A model generated the notes under the pieces. The model worked only from the letters and a program-made list of their open reading frames with translations. It was not told the DNA's origin and did not search any database. A DNA stretch of 51,985 nt, taken from IMG/VR virus record IMGVR_UViG_3300048694_000950, positions 1 through 51,985 of that record, one strand, 5' to 3'. Below, piece by piece: positions 40,939-49,609 of this stretch. How positions within the stretch are numbered: position 1 is the first letter of the stretch; each line of letters begins with the position of its first letter. Source of the DNA: a virus. The position numbers and the translations under genes were made by a program.

Positions 40939-41835
40939 TTGAAAAAAATCTTGTTTATGATAACAGCGTTGCTATTTGCTGTAGCCGTGCAAGCACAGCA
41001 GGTTGTTACTGTTTTGTGGCCTTTTAGTATTGGTTCAAACCAAGCAGCGTATGTCCGTTCAATTATTGAACAGGCAAACCAGCAACAAACAAAATATAAG
41101 TTTATACTAGAGAATAAGCCAGGAGCTGGTGGAACGATAGCAGCACGTGCTGTTCTTGCGAGCAATGAACTAACATTGATGAGCTCGTCAAGCAGCTTTT
41201 TTATCCGGCCAGTCTTGTATCCAAACGAAAGTTATAATGTAGACGATTTCAAGTCTGTCTACATTGAGTGTTTGGGTCAACCACTTGCTCTTGTTAGTAC
41301 CAAATACAAGAACATTTCCGATTTGAAAAAGCAAACACGCATTACAGTAGGCGTTATCCTTGGCAGCTTGACAGAAGGAGTAGCACGTGAGCTAGCCTCG
41401 CAACTACCTAACGTGACAGTCGATCTTATTCCCTACCCTGGTTCACTACAAGCAACACAGGATGTTATTGGTGGTCGTTTAGATGCGAGTGTTGATTTTG
41501 CTGGAGACGTGGTGCAGTGGATTGATACAGGGAAATTGTTTGCAATCGGTATCACGGGAACACGTAGCTTTACCAACTACGCTTCTTTTAAGAGTCAAGG
41601 TGTTGCAGGATTTGACGACCTGATTAGCAACTATCAGTTTATTGCACCAAAGACACTTTCTCCAACCGTGACGGAGGAATTGCACAACATATTTGCTAGT
41701 GCAGCAAAGACATCACCCACACTCAACGAACTTTACAAGCGTGATTTCTGCGCCGCTGCTGATGTTAATTTTAAACAGTCGGAAGTACTGTTTAATAAGT
41801 GGAAGACGTATTGGGCTAAGCAACTGTCAAAGTAA
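40939..41835 (+). CDS. TctC/Bug-type periplasmic solute-binding protein 1
   Basis: 298 residues from TTG 40939 with GAGGAG upstream. Signal peptide ending VQA-QQ, then the TctC pattern ENKPGAGGTIAARAV, GGRLDASVDFAGD. TctC receptors of tripartite tricarboxylate transporters deliver carboxylates to TctAB; the transporter itself is absent, so it would work with host TctAB or act as a decoy or sensor. Seven bases separate it from PP-loop ATPase 2. Confidence 0.8.
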   Translation: MKKILFMITALLFAVAVQAQQVVTVLWPFSIGSNQAAYVRSIIEQANQQQTKYKFILENKPGAGGTIAARAVLASNELTLMSSSSSFFIRPVLYPNESYNVDDFKSVYIECLGQPLALVSTKYKNISDLKKQTRITVGVILGSLTEGVARELASQLPNVTVDLIPYPGSLQATQDVIGGRLDASVDFAGDVVQWIDTGKLFAIGITGTRSFTNYASFKSQGVAGFDDLISNYQFIAPKTLSPTVTEELHNIFASAAKTSPTLNELYKRDFCAAADVNFKQSEVLFNKWKTYWAKQLSK

Positions 41836-41841
41836 AATGAA

Positions 41842-42981
41842 ATGGTAGAGAACCAATACGCGCTTGGCTACTATAAGGTTGGCCAACAAATATACACTTC
41901 AAAAATAGCCGCGTGTATTAAAGCAACAGAAGTAAAGCAAAATGTAAAGTGGTTTTTTAAGGATGAGGAGTTTGATGGATACGATTGGACAAAGGAGCCA
42001 TCTGATACTCTTGCAGTTCTTTACGAGCGCCGAGCTCGTGCAATTAGAGAGCGGTATGATTATGTTGTTTTGAGCTACAGCGGCGGGTCGGATTCTCACA
42101 ACATACTTGAAACATTCCTTAAACATGGATTGTTTATTGATGAGGTTCTTGTTAATACCTTTGAAAAAGCTAACAAGAAGATTGTAAATGATCCAAGTCA
42201 CACCAATGCCGAAAATTATGGTGCTGAATACAGACTACAAATATACCCGCGACTCGAGGAGTTAAGATTAAAATCGCCAGCAACAAAAATAACAATTGCT
42301 GATCAGAGTGATTTTATGATGAACGAGCTGCTGGCACCCTCAGCGAGTCCGGAATGGGTTGTAAAGCAGCGCGAAGTCCTCAATCCGTCTGGCATGTCAC
42401 GGTATAACTATCTTCATCAAAAGGAAGTCAGATTACGGGTTGATAAAAGTAAGAGTGTGTGTGTTATGCTTGGCGTGGAAAAACCAATTACTTTTTTTGA
42501 TACATCTAATCGGTATTACGTGTTGTTTGTGGACAGCGCAACCAACCTTGCTTCCGTTGATCCTCACTTCCATGAATATGATAACACGTCCGTTGAGTAT
42601 TTTTATTGGGGTGATGGGTGCGCAGACCTGATTGCCAAGCAATGTTTTGTAATTAAGCACTGGCTAGAAGCAAATCCACATTACAAACCGTTGTGGTTAT
42701 TTAAGAGTGGGCACCAGTACAAGCAGCACCTTGCTCTACGTCATGCGTTACTGCGAAACGTGCTGTATGACAACTGGAATTCTCAATGGTTTCAAGTTAC
42801 TAAAGGACGTTTGGATTGGTTTGATAGTATTGATGCTTGGTTCTATGCGTCTAATTATGAAGCGCAAAGGCAAACATGGGAACGAGGCATACAATATGTT
42901 CGTGACAAAGCGCATGCGTTTATTGAGGGGAACGGCCTCATGCCGTTTGGAAAGAAATTTTACATAGGAGATATGAAGTGA
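41842..42981 (+). CDS. PP-loop ATPase (asparagine-synthase-like), paralogue 2
   Basis: 379 residues. SGGSDS at residues 80-85 follows YDYVVLSY, and the region before it (DWTKEP, LYERRARAIRERYDY) is shared with the paralogues at 43901 and 46440. C-terminal ends also align (FYW...IAKQCFVIK). It lacks a glutamine amidotransferase domain. Tight spacing with TctC 1 and overlap with TctC 2 suggest a shared substrate. Confidence 0.7.
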   Translation: MVENQYALGYYKVGQQIYTSKIAACIKATEVKQNVKWFFKDEEFDGYDWTKEPSDTLAVLYERRARAIRERYDYVVLSYSGGSDSHNILETFLKHGLFIDEVLVNTFEKANKKIVNDPSHTNAENYGAEYRLQIYPRLEELRLKSPATKITIADQSDFMMNELLAPSASPEWVVKQREVLNPSGMSRYNYLHQKEVRLRVDKSKSVCVMLGVEKPITFFDTSNRYYVLFVDSATNLASVDPHFHEYDNTSVEYFYWGDGCADLIAKQCFVIKHWLEANPHYKPLWLFKSGHQYKQHLALRHALLRNVLYDNWNSQWFQVTKGRLDWFDSIDAWFYASNYEAQRQTWERGIQYVRDKAHAFIEGNGLMPFGKKFYIGDMK

Positions 42982-43904
42982 TTAGAATGATTATTGGGTT
43001 TGTCGCGGCGTTGCTGATGTGTGTATCTGCTTTTGCGCAAACACAAAGAGTGAGTGTAATGTGGCCGTTCACTCCGACAAGTACGCAAGCACTGTACACA
43101 AAACAAATTTTGTTTGAAGCAAACAAACTTCAAAACAAATATGAGTTTATCTTTGAACCAGCCGTGGGTGCTGGTGGTCTACTCAGTGTTCAGAAAACAC
43201 TCAAGGACAACAAGGATGGCCAGTTTGCACTACTAGCTCATACGAGTGCATTCTTTATTCGGCCAGTTCTCTACCCGAAAGATGCATACCTCGATCAATT
43301 CAAGCCTGTCATGTTGATTGCCAAATCAAACGCCGGTTTGGTAGTTGGAAAGCGATCTTTTGATGAGTTGATTGCGAGTAAAAAGATCTCGTTTGCAACA
43401 GCCGGCGCGGGATCACTGACGCATTTGTATGCGGAGCTGATTGTCAAGGAGTTAAAACGTCAAGGACGAGAAATCGACGCGGTGATGGTTCACTTTAAAA
43501 GTGCCCCAGATGCCTTCCTGGCAGTAGCCGGCGGCCATGCTGATGCAACGTTCGATTTTACCGGTAACATTGTTAGGGCTTCTTCGCCTCTAGTAAAGGT
43601 TGTTGGTGTTACGGGGAACGAAGCAACACTTGCTCCCACGCTTCGCAGTCTTGGTTATCCCGAAACTGGTAGCTTACAAAACATTTTTGCTTTTTATGCC
43701 ACTAACGATACACCACAATCAACCGTGAATGAAATTCAAGAGTTGTTTTTGAAGGCTGAAAAGGCCGAATCTGTACAAAAACTCTATCAAATAGATCATG
43801 CTACAAAAGAACCAAGATATGCACAGCCTGGCGACCTTAGCAATTGGTATCAACAAGCAGTAAAAGAGTTTGTACGCGCGGGAAAAGGAATTGTAGTCGA
43901 TTAA
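42978..43904 (+). CDS. TctC/Bug-type periplasmic solute-binding protein 2 (GTG start)
   Basis: 308 residues from GTG 42978; AGGAG lies eight bases upstream, favouring it over ATG 42987. Signal peptide ends SAFA-QT. WPFTPTST, AVGAGGLLSVQ and GGHADATFDF match paralogue 1. Overlaps the end of PP-loop ATPase 2. The stop is shared with the end of the convergent minus-strand gene. Confidence 0.8.
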   Translation: MIRMIIGFVAALLMCVSAFAQTQRVSVMWPFTPTSTQALYTKQILFEANKLQNKYEFIFEPAVGAGGLLSVQKTLKDNKDGQFALLAHTSAFFIRPVLYPKDAYLDQFKPVMLIAKSNAGLVVGKRSFDELIASKKISFATAGAGSLTHLYAELIVKELKRQGREIDAVMVHFKSAPDAFLAVAGGHADATFDFTGNIVRASSPLVKVVGVTGNEATLAPTLRSLGYPETGSLQNIFAFYATNDTPQSTVNEIQELFLKAEKAESVQKLYQIDHATKEPRYAQPGDLSNWYQQAVKEFVRAGKGIVVD

Positions 43905-45073
43905 AAGGTGTAGCCATGAGTATACAAGTCTTTGAATCTGATTGCTCTATTACCTTCATATACAAATAAGTCCGGTCTCACACCACTTTTCATATCAGCA
44001 AGCTGACCTTCGAAGTAATCCACCATACGTTTATCGTCTTTCGTTATATCAATAAACCATTGTGTGTTTTCATGGTAAAAGAAGCGCAAAGCTTTTCTTG
44101 CTTGATAGATTGATGTATCCCAATCAGGGTATATTATTTTTTTGATGAGGTTAGTGTGAGGGTCAATTGTGATATAATGTGTTGATGGTGAGGTTGCATG
44201 GTGGTTAACTTGTATGCGTAGCTCTTGTTGTATGCCCCTTTTAATTTCATGACATTGTTTCACAACAATCTGAGGCATTGTTGGGGTATAATAAAAGTAC
44301 TCTGTCTTTGGTTCTGTTTTATTAAACACATCGGGCGCCCAGTGTCCCATGAGCGTGTTGAAATCGTGGAAGTAACATTCCATTGTTTTGGTTCTTGTCA
44401 AGTAACGAACTTTCGGTTTGTCAATTGCAAGTAGCTGACAAACATTCTTTTTTAATTTTCGCAAGTGATCCGTCATCATGTATTGTCCAATTGTCATAGC
44501 ATGTTGTACGGATCCACCAATTCTTGCCGCGTGCAATTCTCCCTTACCAATCATTTCAAAAGAAGCATTGGTGTAATCTAGAACAGTGATTTTTATTTCC
44601 GGGTGGTGAGCAGCCAACCACTTTAGTACAGGCAGACAAGCGTAATAGTATTCGTATATAACGTTACCAGCACTTTTATCGTCAGGGTTAAACTTATTAA
44701 GCATCTTTTCAGTCGCCTCGACGGGATACCAAACAACAACCTCGTCGAGCTTAATTTTGTTTTTGAGGAACGTCCTCAACACATTCGATGAATCTGCTCC
44801 ACCACTAAATGAAAGAGCAATATAATCGTATTGATCTCTTAATTCTTGCGCCCTATATGCATACAGTTGATCAAGGGTTTGTTGTGGTTCCTTGGACCAA
44901 TCAACTGTACCGTACACTTCATCGAAGAAATGAAATTTTATATTGGACGAGTTAGTTCGCGTTGCGTATCGGAATGCCTCTCCTTTGTCAAAGAAACAGT
45001 TACTCATTCCAACAGACCAAAATCCACTATTGAGAACATAGGCCATTCTCGTAGCCATCTCGCGTGTATACAT
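43901..45073 (-). CDS. PP-loop ATPase (asparagine-synthase-like), paralogue 3, opposite strand
   Basis: 390 residues. SGGADS at 90-95, preceded by VDWSKEP and YRAQELRDQYDYIALS as in the other paralogues. It is the only minus-strand gene of the right half and converges on TctC 2, overlapping its stop by four bases. Its inversion relative to paralogues 2 and 4 suggests a duplication with rearrangement. I see no good promoter or SD for it. Confidence 0.7.
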   Translation of the reverse strand: MYTREMATRMAYVLNSGFWSVGMSNCFFDKGEAFRYATRTNSSNIKFHFFDEVYGTVDWSKEPQQTLDQLYAYRAQELRDQYDYIALSFSGGADSSNVLRTFLKNKIKLDEVVVWYPVEATEKMLNKFNPDDKSAGNVIYEYYYACLPVLKWLAAHHPEIKITVLDYTNASFEMIGKGELHAARIGGSVQHAMTIGQYMMTDHLRKLKKNVCQLLAIDKPKVRYLTRTKTMECYFHDFNTLMGHWAPDVFNKTEPKTEYFYYTPTMPQIVVKQCHEIKRGIQQELRIQVNHHATSPSTHYITIDPHTNLIKKIIYPDWDTSIYQARKALRFFYHENTQWFIDITKDDKRMVDYFEGQLADMKSGVRPDLFVYEGNRAIRFKDLYTHGYTF

Positions 45074-45090
45074 AATTATTTAAACAAATG

Positions 45091-45119
45091 TTGACAAGAA
45101 AAGTAATTTGATATAGTAT
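45091..45119 (+). promoter_or_regulatory. Sigma70-type promoter
   Basis: TTGACA at 45091-45096, 17-bp spacer, TAGTAT at 45114-45119; starts the operon of two oxygenases, PP-loop ATPase 4 and TctC 3. Confidence 0.7.
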
Positions 45120-45143
45120 GTATATGTTGGAGAATCAAAAATA

Positions 45144-45800
45144 ATGCATAGCACTAACACTCACGTATTTGGTTGGTATTATAAGATACTTGCGCTACCG
45201 CCGCTGCCTGATCATCTTGAGCAGAAGCTGTGGGAGCGATATCGCGATCCTAATCTGATAGAATACAAATACACTACGGATTCTTATCTTAACCGTATAC
45301 CGGAACTGAGTCACAAACCGGGTCCCGGGGACGTGGTTGGAAAAAGAAACGGAAAAGCGTTTCCCAACGGTCGCGGATCTAGGTATAAGGTACAAAAGGA
45401 GGTTGAAACGTGGGTGGAGCAACACATAACCACTGACTATGTCGATATTGGACTGTATGTAATATTTGGAAACCAATACGATACTGTTTTGCCACACACT
45501 GATCAGACCCGAGTGTTAAGTTTGTTATATCTTTTGGAGCCTGGCGGGCCCGCCACACACACTGATTTTTGGAAAGAGCGTGATTATAGCGTCCATAGAG
45601 AAATGAAGACATTTGGCACCGACTATGACCAGCTTGAATTGCTCGTTACCGAACAATGGCCGCTGAGAAAGTGGGTTTTGTTGAATACCAACATCTTACA
45701 CAGCGTTGAAGAACTAATAAAAAACAGAGTACAGTTTCAGGTTAGCCTTGACCGTGAGCCAAACATTTTTGCAGAATATATTAAGGAAATTCAATGCTAA
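45144..45800 (+). CDS. 2OG-Fe(II) oxygenase-like protein A
   Basis: 218 residues. LPHTDQTRVLSLLYLLEPGG supplies HxD, and VLLNTNILHSVE...NRVQFQVSL gives the distal His and Arg. Related to the next gene by the shared LLNxxILHSVE block, so the pair arose by duplication. TTGGAGAATC before the ATG is a ribosome site. Substrate unknown. Confidence 0.65.
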   Translation: MHSTNTHVFGWYYKILALPPLPDHLEQKLWERYRDPNLIEYKYTTDSYLNRIPELSHKPGPGDVVGKRNGKAFPNGRGSRYKVQKEVETWVEQHITTDYVDIGLYVIFGNQYDTVLPHTDQTRVLSLLYLLEPGGPATHTDFWKERDYSVHREMKTFGTDYDQLELLVTEQWPLRKWVLLNTNILHSVEELIKNRVQFQVSLDREPNIFAEYIKEIQC

Positions 45801-46450
45801 CACAAATCACATTACCCCAGGTCCCACATCCACCTATGAAATTCATTGACATAGCTAAGTCAATGTCTCAAGACTTTTATAGTGGGAAAATGGATCATAA
45901 CGACAAGCCCGATAATGCTCACGCGTTTAACGTGGGTTATATTGATCGCGAGTACCTAAAACACGGCCAAGTTGAGAAAACGCGTCGACAGCATGTCTTT
46001 AGTATAGGAACGGAGTTTGAGCAATGGGTTGCAAATAACATACACCCGTTTGCATATGAGGCTGGGCTGAGTGTAAGTGTTCCTAAACACCTCACGTTTC
46101 AGGGACCGCATTGTGATCTACGCAGGCGATATGTGTTGAATTATATTATTGATTGTGGCGGAGAAAATGTAAGAACGCAGTGGTGGAGGGAAAAGGGGTA
46201 TCCCTTGGAGAGGGTACATGAGTCAGGTCCAGAGGGCATGGGTTTTTGGGTTAAGGATTACGCTAATTTGGAGTTGATTGATGATGTTGTATTTGGTACA
46301 GGAATATGGGTGTTACTCAACCCTAAAATTTTGCATAGCGTAGAAAACATCACCGGTTATCGTACATTTTTAACTGTAAGCTTACCGGACATGGCACAGT
46401 TCCCTTGGAACAACCGTAATCCAGCTTATTCTATTAAAAATGATTCTTAA
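45794..46450 (+). CDS. 2OG-Fe(II) oxygenase-like protein B
   Basis: 218 residues, overlapping protein A by seven bases. PHCDLRRRYVLNYIIDCGG has the HxD, and WVLLNPKILHSVENI with a later TFLTVSL the distal ligands. Same length as A. Overlaps PP-loop ATPase 4 by 11 bases, so they are expressed as a unit. Confidence 0.65.
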   Translation: MLTQITLPQVPHPPMKFIDIAKSMSQDFYSGKMDHNDKPDNAHAFNVGYIDREYLKHGQVEKTRRQHVFSIGTEFEQWVANNIHPFAYEAGLSVSVPKHLTFQGPHCDLRRRYVLNYIIDCGGENVRTQWWREKGYPLERVHESGPEGMGFWVKDYANLELIDDVVFGTGIWVLLNPKILHSVENITGYRTFLTVSLPDMAQFPWNNRNPAYSIKNDS

Positions 46451-47621
46451 AGAAGATAAGTGGTCAGAGTTTGGGTACTACACAGTTGGTAGCAATCCAA
46501 CACCCATTTACAATTTAACACTGGCCCTTGAACAAAATCTTAAACTCAAGTCTACTATCCGATTTCGTTTCCACGAAACCATATTTGAGGCAGCAAACCC
46601 CAAAATTGAACCTGTAGATAGTTTATTAGATTTATATTCCCGCAGAGTAAGGCAACTCAGAGACAATTATGACTACCTTGTGTTGCTTTACAGTGGGGGT
46701 GCAGACAGTCACAACATATTGAAATGTTTTGAATACACTGATACTAAATTGGATGAAATTGTAAGTTTTGTTGATTCTAGTTACAAAAGTCGTGATAGTA
46801 AGATTAGTTCGGAAATTTACCAAGTTGCTGTACCTGAGGTAAGTGAATACTTAGAGAAATATCCCGAGTGTAAGTATACACTGGCTGAGTGTAGGGACGT
46901 ACAAAACAAACTGTTCCGTGATTCTGATTTTGATTTTGACATATATTACGACCTGGGATATCATTTTACTCCATTCAGCATAATGCACTTTTATGGACTG
47001 CAGTATGAGGATAGATTCCACAAGCTACATAATCAGGGTAAAAAGGTAGCGGTGATTCAAGGAATAGACAAGCCAAAACTTCTCAATGTTGCCGGCAAGT
47101 GGGCGTTCTGCTTCTCCGATTGGTCTTCTCATTTTGGACACAAACATTATTTAAGAGAGTTCCCCTTCTACGATGAGTTTTTTTATTGGACATCTAGTAT
47201 GCCTGAGATACCAATAAAACAAGCTCACGTGATGGGAAGGTACTTGGATTACTTAGACAGTATAGGTGCTAATCATCCTTACCGAGACAACGAAGCAGCA
47301 AATGTTTTGATACGCAAGAGCGGCAAAAAAACAAACTGGGAGTATGTAAACCACATCATATACCCATTTTGGAAAACTGGAACCTTTAGCACAGGTAAAA
47401 CATCCGAGAGCTACATTATTAATGGAAGAGATGATACGCTAGCCAGATCAAAAGATGAGTTGATAACACTTTATAAACATGGCGTGTATCAGAAATTACT
47501 CTTGGCCAAATTGAACGGCCGAGGAATGACCCAATTACAGAGTGACTATAATGCTGAAGACAAAAGGAGTATTATAGGAATAACTCCATTGTATTCAAGA
47601 TTATATTATATACAAGACTGA
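46440..47621 (+). CDS. PP-loop ATPase (asparagine-synthase-like), paralogue 4
   Basis: 393 residues. SGGADS at 85-90 after YDYLVLLY, with the same upstream arrangement (VDSLLDLYSRRVRQLRD) and downstream FFYWTSSMPEIPIKQAH block as paralogues 2 and 3. Thirteen bases separate it from TctC 3. Confidence 0.7.
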   Translation: MILKEDKWSEFGYYTVGSNPTPIYNLTLALEQNLKLKSTIRFRFHETIFEAANPKIEPVDSLLDLYSRRVRQLRDNYDYLVLLYSGGADSHNILKCFEYTDTKLDEIVSFVDSSYKSRDSKISSEIYQVAVPEVSEYLEKYPECKYTLAECRDVQNKLFRDSDFDFDIYYDLGYHFTPFSIMHFYGLQYEDRFHKLHNQGKKVAVIQGIDKPKLLNVAGKWAFCFSDWSSHFGHKHYLREFPFYDEFFYWTSSMPEIPIKQAHVMGRYLDYLDSIGANHPYRDNEAANVLIRKSGKKTNWEYVNHIIYPFWKTGTFSTGKTSESYIINGRDDTLARSKDELITLYKHGVYQKLLLAKLNGRGMTQLQSDYNAEDKRSIIGITPLYSRLYYIQD

Positions 47622-47634
47622 GGAAAATAGAAAG

Positions 47635-48552
47635 ATGAAAAAAACATTGGTTGGAATTTTGCTAGCTTGTCTGCTCATACTGGATGTCGCAGCTGCTCCC
47701 AGCTGTAAGTTGATTGTGATTGTCAACACTGTTCCACCAGGTGGGATAATGGATTCTACAGCCAGAGACATTGCTACCACCATCAAAGAGCAAACAGGCA
47801 CAACTGCTATCGTAGAATCCAAACCTAGTGGCGAGGGGCATGCTGCTCTTTCATACTTAAAAACAGTGCCAGCTGATGGATGCACTGTAGGTTATTTCCG
47901 CAGCAGCTTGTTCCAACGACAGGCATTGGAAGGTGCAGAGTATGATATAATGAAAGAGTTTGTTCATGCCGCTATTGGATTAAAGTTTCCGTTCCTTATT
48001 GCCGGAAGTGCCAAAATGCCAGTAGAAAACTATCGAGAATTTGTACGATATGTGCAGACTAACAGATCGTCTATTAGCAGTGCAGGTGCTCCAAACGATA
48101 TTATCATTGACGGTCTTGAAGAAATATACAATAAGCCAGCCTGGACTCGTCCAATGTACAAAGGCGGCGCTCCACAGATCCTAGACTTACTAGGTGGACA
48201 CACAGACTTCTACGTCGGTATCACTGTTCCGGCATTACAGTATGCTTCTGAGGGAAAGATTAAGGCCTATGCAGTAACGAGCGAGCGCAGACTACGTGGT
48301 TACCCACAAGTCCCTACACTAAAAGAGCTTGGAGTTGATCGCGTAGACTACGGATGGGCCGCAGTCAGTTTACCAGTTGCTGCTAAAGAACACGCTGAGT
48401 GGTGGGGACAGATAGTTAAAACAACATGGGACAAAAAAGATCTTCACAATAAGTATGACCAGGCTGCGGGTATAGTTGGTGAAGACACCGATCCTGTATC
48501 TGCTACGCGATATTTAAATCGTGAGATGAACAGACTTAAAAAGAACAAATAA
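47635..48552 (+). CDS. TctC/Bug-type periplasmic solute-binding protein 3
   Basis: 305 residues. Signal peptide ends VAA-AP. This copy is closest to the bacterial consensus: PPGGIMDSTARDIA, SKPSGEGHAAL, YKGGAPQILDLLGGHTDF and VPTLKELGV. The 3-copy set differs enough to suggest separate acquisition or long divergence. Last protein gene before the RNA region. Confidence 0.85.
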   Translation: MKKTLVGILLACLLILDVAAAPSCKLIVIVNTVPPGGIMDSTARDIATTIKEQTGTTAIVESKPSGEGHAALSYLKTVPADGCTVGYFRSSLFQRQALEGAEYDIMKEFVHAAIGLKFPFLIAGSAKMPVENYREFVRYVQTNRSSISSAGAPNDIIIDGLEEIYNKPAWTRPMYKGGAPQILDLLGGHTDFYVGITVPALQYASEGKIKAYAVTSERRLRGYPQVPTLKELGVDRVDYGWAAVSLPVAAKEHAEWWGQIVKTTWDKKDLHNKYDQAAGIVGEDTDPVSATRYLNREMNRLKKNK

Positions 48553-48566
48553 TTTTTAAAAACCTG

Positions 48567-48595
48567 TTGTCAAACAAAAAGTTGACATATATAAT
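48567..48595 (+). promoter_or_regulatory. Sigma70-type promoter
   Basis: TTGTCA at 48567-48572, 17-bp spacer, TATAAT at 48590-48595; followed by a short transcribed stretch that ends at the terminator at 48769. Confidence 0.7.
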
Positions 48596-48629
48596 GGACA
48601 CAAGTTCAAATTTTTATTGAAAGAAACAA

Positions 48630-48737
48630 ATGTTCTCCTTATCCGTCCCAACAACAAAGCACGAGCAGCCCGACTATACAAGTCTGGCCGCACGCTCATG
48701 CTTTATTGGAAATTGGGATATGAGCCGGGGAACCTGA
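48630..48737 (+). CDS. Possible 35-residue peptide gene
   Basis: ATG 48630 after GAAAGAAAC, 35 codons (MFSLSVPTTKHEQPDY...). The unit has promoter and terminator, so a short transcript is made; whether it is translated or is a small RNA of about 200 bases is open. Confidence 0.35.
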   Translation: MFSLSVPTTKHEQPDYTSLAARSCFIGNWDMSRGT

Positions 48738-48768
48738 AACCGTAGATAGAAAAGTAGCTACAAACAAG

Positions 48769-48807
48769 GAGCCCCGGAAACTAAAAAGTCCGGGGCTCTT
48801 TCTTTTT
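48769..48807 (+). terminator. Strong Rho-independent terminator
   Basis: GAGCCCCGGA / TCCGGGGCTC ten-base stem, ten-base loop, then a TTTCTTTTT tail. Separates the metabolic genes from the RNA region. Confidence 0.9.
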
Positions 48808-48836
48808 GGCTATTACAACCTACAATAACCATGTTG

Positions 48837-48865
48837 TTGACAAGGTTTTTGTTTTGTGTTATAGT
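48837..48865 (+). promoter_or_regulatory. First tandem promoter of the tRNA/ncRNA region
   Basis: TTGACA at 48837-48842, 17-bp spacer, TATAGT at 48860-48865. Confidence 0.75.
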
Positions 48866-48918
48866 TGACGTATTGATTAATTGAACAACTTGTTCAAAAG
48901 ACCAATACAAAATAACTG

Positions 48919-48947
48919 TTGACTGTAGATCAAATTTGATGTACAAT
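48919..48947 (+). promoter_or_regulatory. Second tandem promoter of the tRNA/ncRNA region
   Basis: TTGACT at 48919-48924, 17-bp spacer, TACAAT at 48942-48947, 82 bases after the first promoter. No terminator follows until beyond the window, so the RNA array may be one precursor. Confidence 0.75.
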
Positions 48948-48954
48948 CGACTCT

Positions 48955-49145
48955 AAGGAAGTATCATCTTCCAAAGATTTTGGTTCTTTTACAATTTGTA
49001 GATGGTGAGTCCTGTGCAGGCTTGTTCTTGCACAGGGCCCATTTTAGAGCATACGCGGCTGAGGCTAGGCCGTTGGCAGTGGAGCTAGCTCCGTCCGTAT
49101 GACGGGGTGGACAATTTCAATGTTGTCTGTGTGTTCTAAAATGGG
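48955..49145 (+). ncRNA. Structured non-coding RNA at the start of the array
   Basis: A hairpin CCTGTGCA / TGCACAGG (49011-49036) is followed two bases later by an 11-bp stem CCCATTTTAGA / TCTAAAATGGG (49038-49048 with 49135-49145). The enclosed region has GC-rich arms, including the palindrome GGAGCTAGCTCC. No ORF. It resembles the large ornate RNAs (GOLLD, ROOL) known beside phage tRNAs in location only. Confidence 0.6.
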
Positions 49146-49159
49146 TATAATACTCATAT

Positions 49160-49234
49160 ACACCGTTGGACTTTTGGTGAGGTCACAAGGCTTTCAACCT
49201 TGGCAGACGGGTTCGATCCCCGTACGGTGTACCA
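49160..49234 (+). tRNA. tRNA-Glu(TTC)
   Basis: Acceptor ACACCGT / ACGGTGT, anticodon arm CAAGG-CTTTCAA-CCTTG, T-arm ACGGG-TTCGATC-CCCGT, encoded CCA. Complete cloverleaf. Confidence 0.93.
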
Positions 49235-49356
49235 TTTGTTTTGTTGATTGTAAGCCATGGGCTTGATCATGCCTGCGTAACTGCGTACATAAACGGTAAG
49301 TCTAGCTAGCAATCCCGTTGAGCGACAGCAAATAGTGCAGTCAACAAAACAAATGG
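49232..49356 (+). ncRNA. Long-stem RNA element between tRNA-Glu and tRNA-Cys
   Basis: A perfect 16-bp stem joins CCATTTGTTTTGTTGA (which includes the CCA of tRNA-Glu) and 49341-49356. Inside are hairpins AAGCC / GGCTT and AACGG / CCGTT. The closing stem would hide the tRNA-Glu 3' end until processing. Confidence 0.6.
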
Positions 49357-49364
49357 AATTTTAT

Positions 49365-49441
49365 GTACGTGTGTAGCTGAATGGCGAGGCAAGGGATTGC
49401 AAATCCCCATCATGCAGGTTCGAGTCCTGTCACGTACTCCA
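49365..49441 (+). tRNA. tRNA-Cys(GCA)
   Basis: Acceptor GTACGTG / CACGTAC, T73, CCA; anticodon loop TTGCAAA between GGGA / TCCC; T-arm GCAGG-TTCGAGT-CCTGT. Confidence 0.9.
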
Positions 49442-49446
49442 GTTTT

Positions 49447-49511
49447 AGGATAGATTCAGCAAACTTTATAGCTAAACTTTTGGTTGTCTAGCGACAAAAA
49501 CTATCCTGTTG
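49447..49511 (+). ncRNA. tRNA-spacer RNA element A
   Basis: Stem AGGATAG / CTATCCT (7 bp) with ATTCAGCAA just inside and GTTG just after. The inner part folds GCTA / TAGC around AAC-TTTTG-GTT. CAGCA could pair with the tail TGTTG as a pseudoknot. First of the repeated family. Confidence 0.6.
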
Positions 49512-49516
49512 ATTTT

Positions 49517-49609
49517 GGAGGTCTTGATGCTAAGGCGTGTGCATCCCCGGACTGTAAATCCGGTCCCTCGTGGTAAACATTCGCGGTTCGACTCCGTGGA
49601 CCTCCACCA
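49517..49609 (+). tRNA. tRNA-Tyr(GTA)
   Basis: Acceptor GGAGGTC / GACCTCC, anticodon arm CCGGA-CTGTAAA-TCCGG, long class II variable arm, T-arm CGCGG-TTCGACT-CCGTG, encoded ACCA. Confidence 0.93.
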
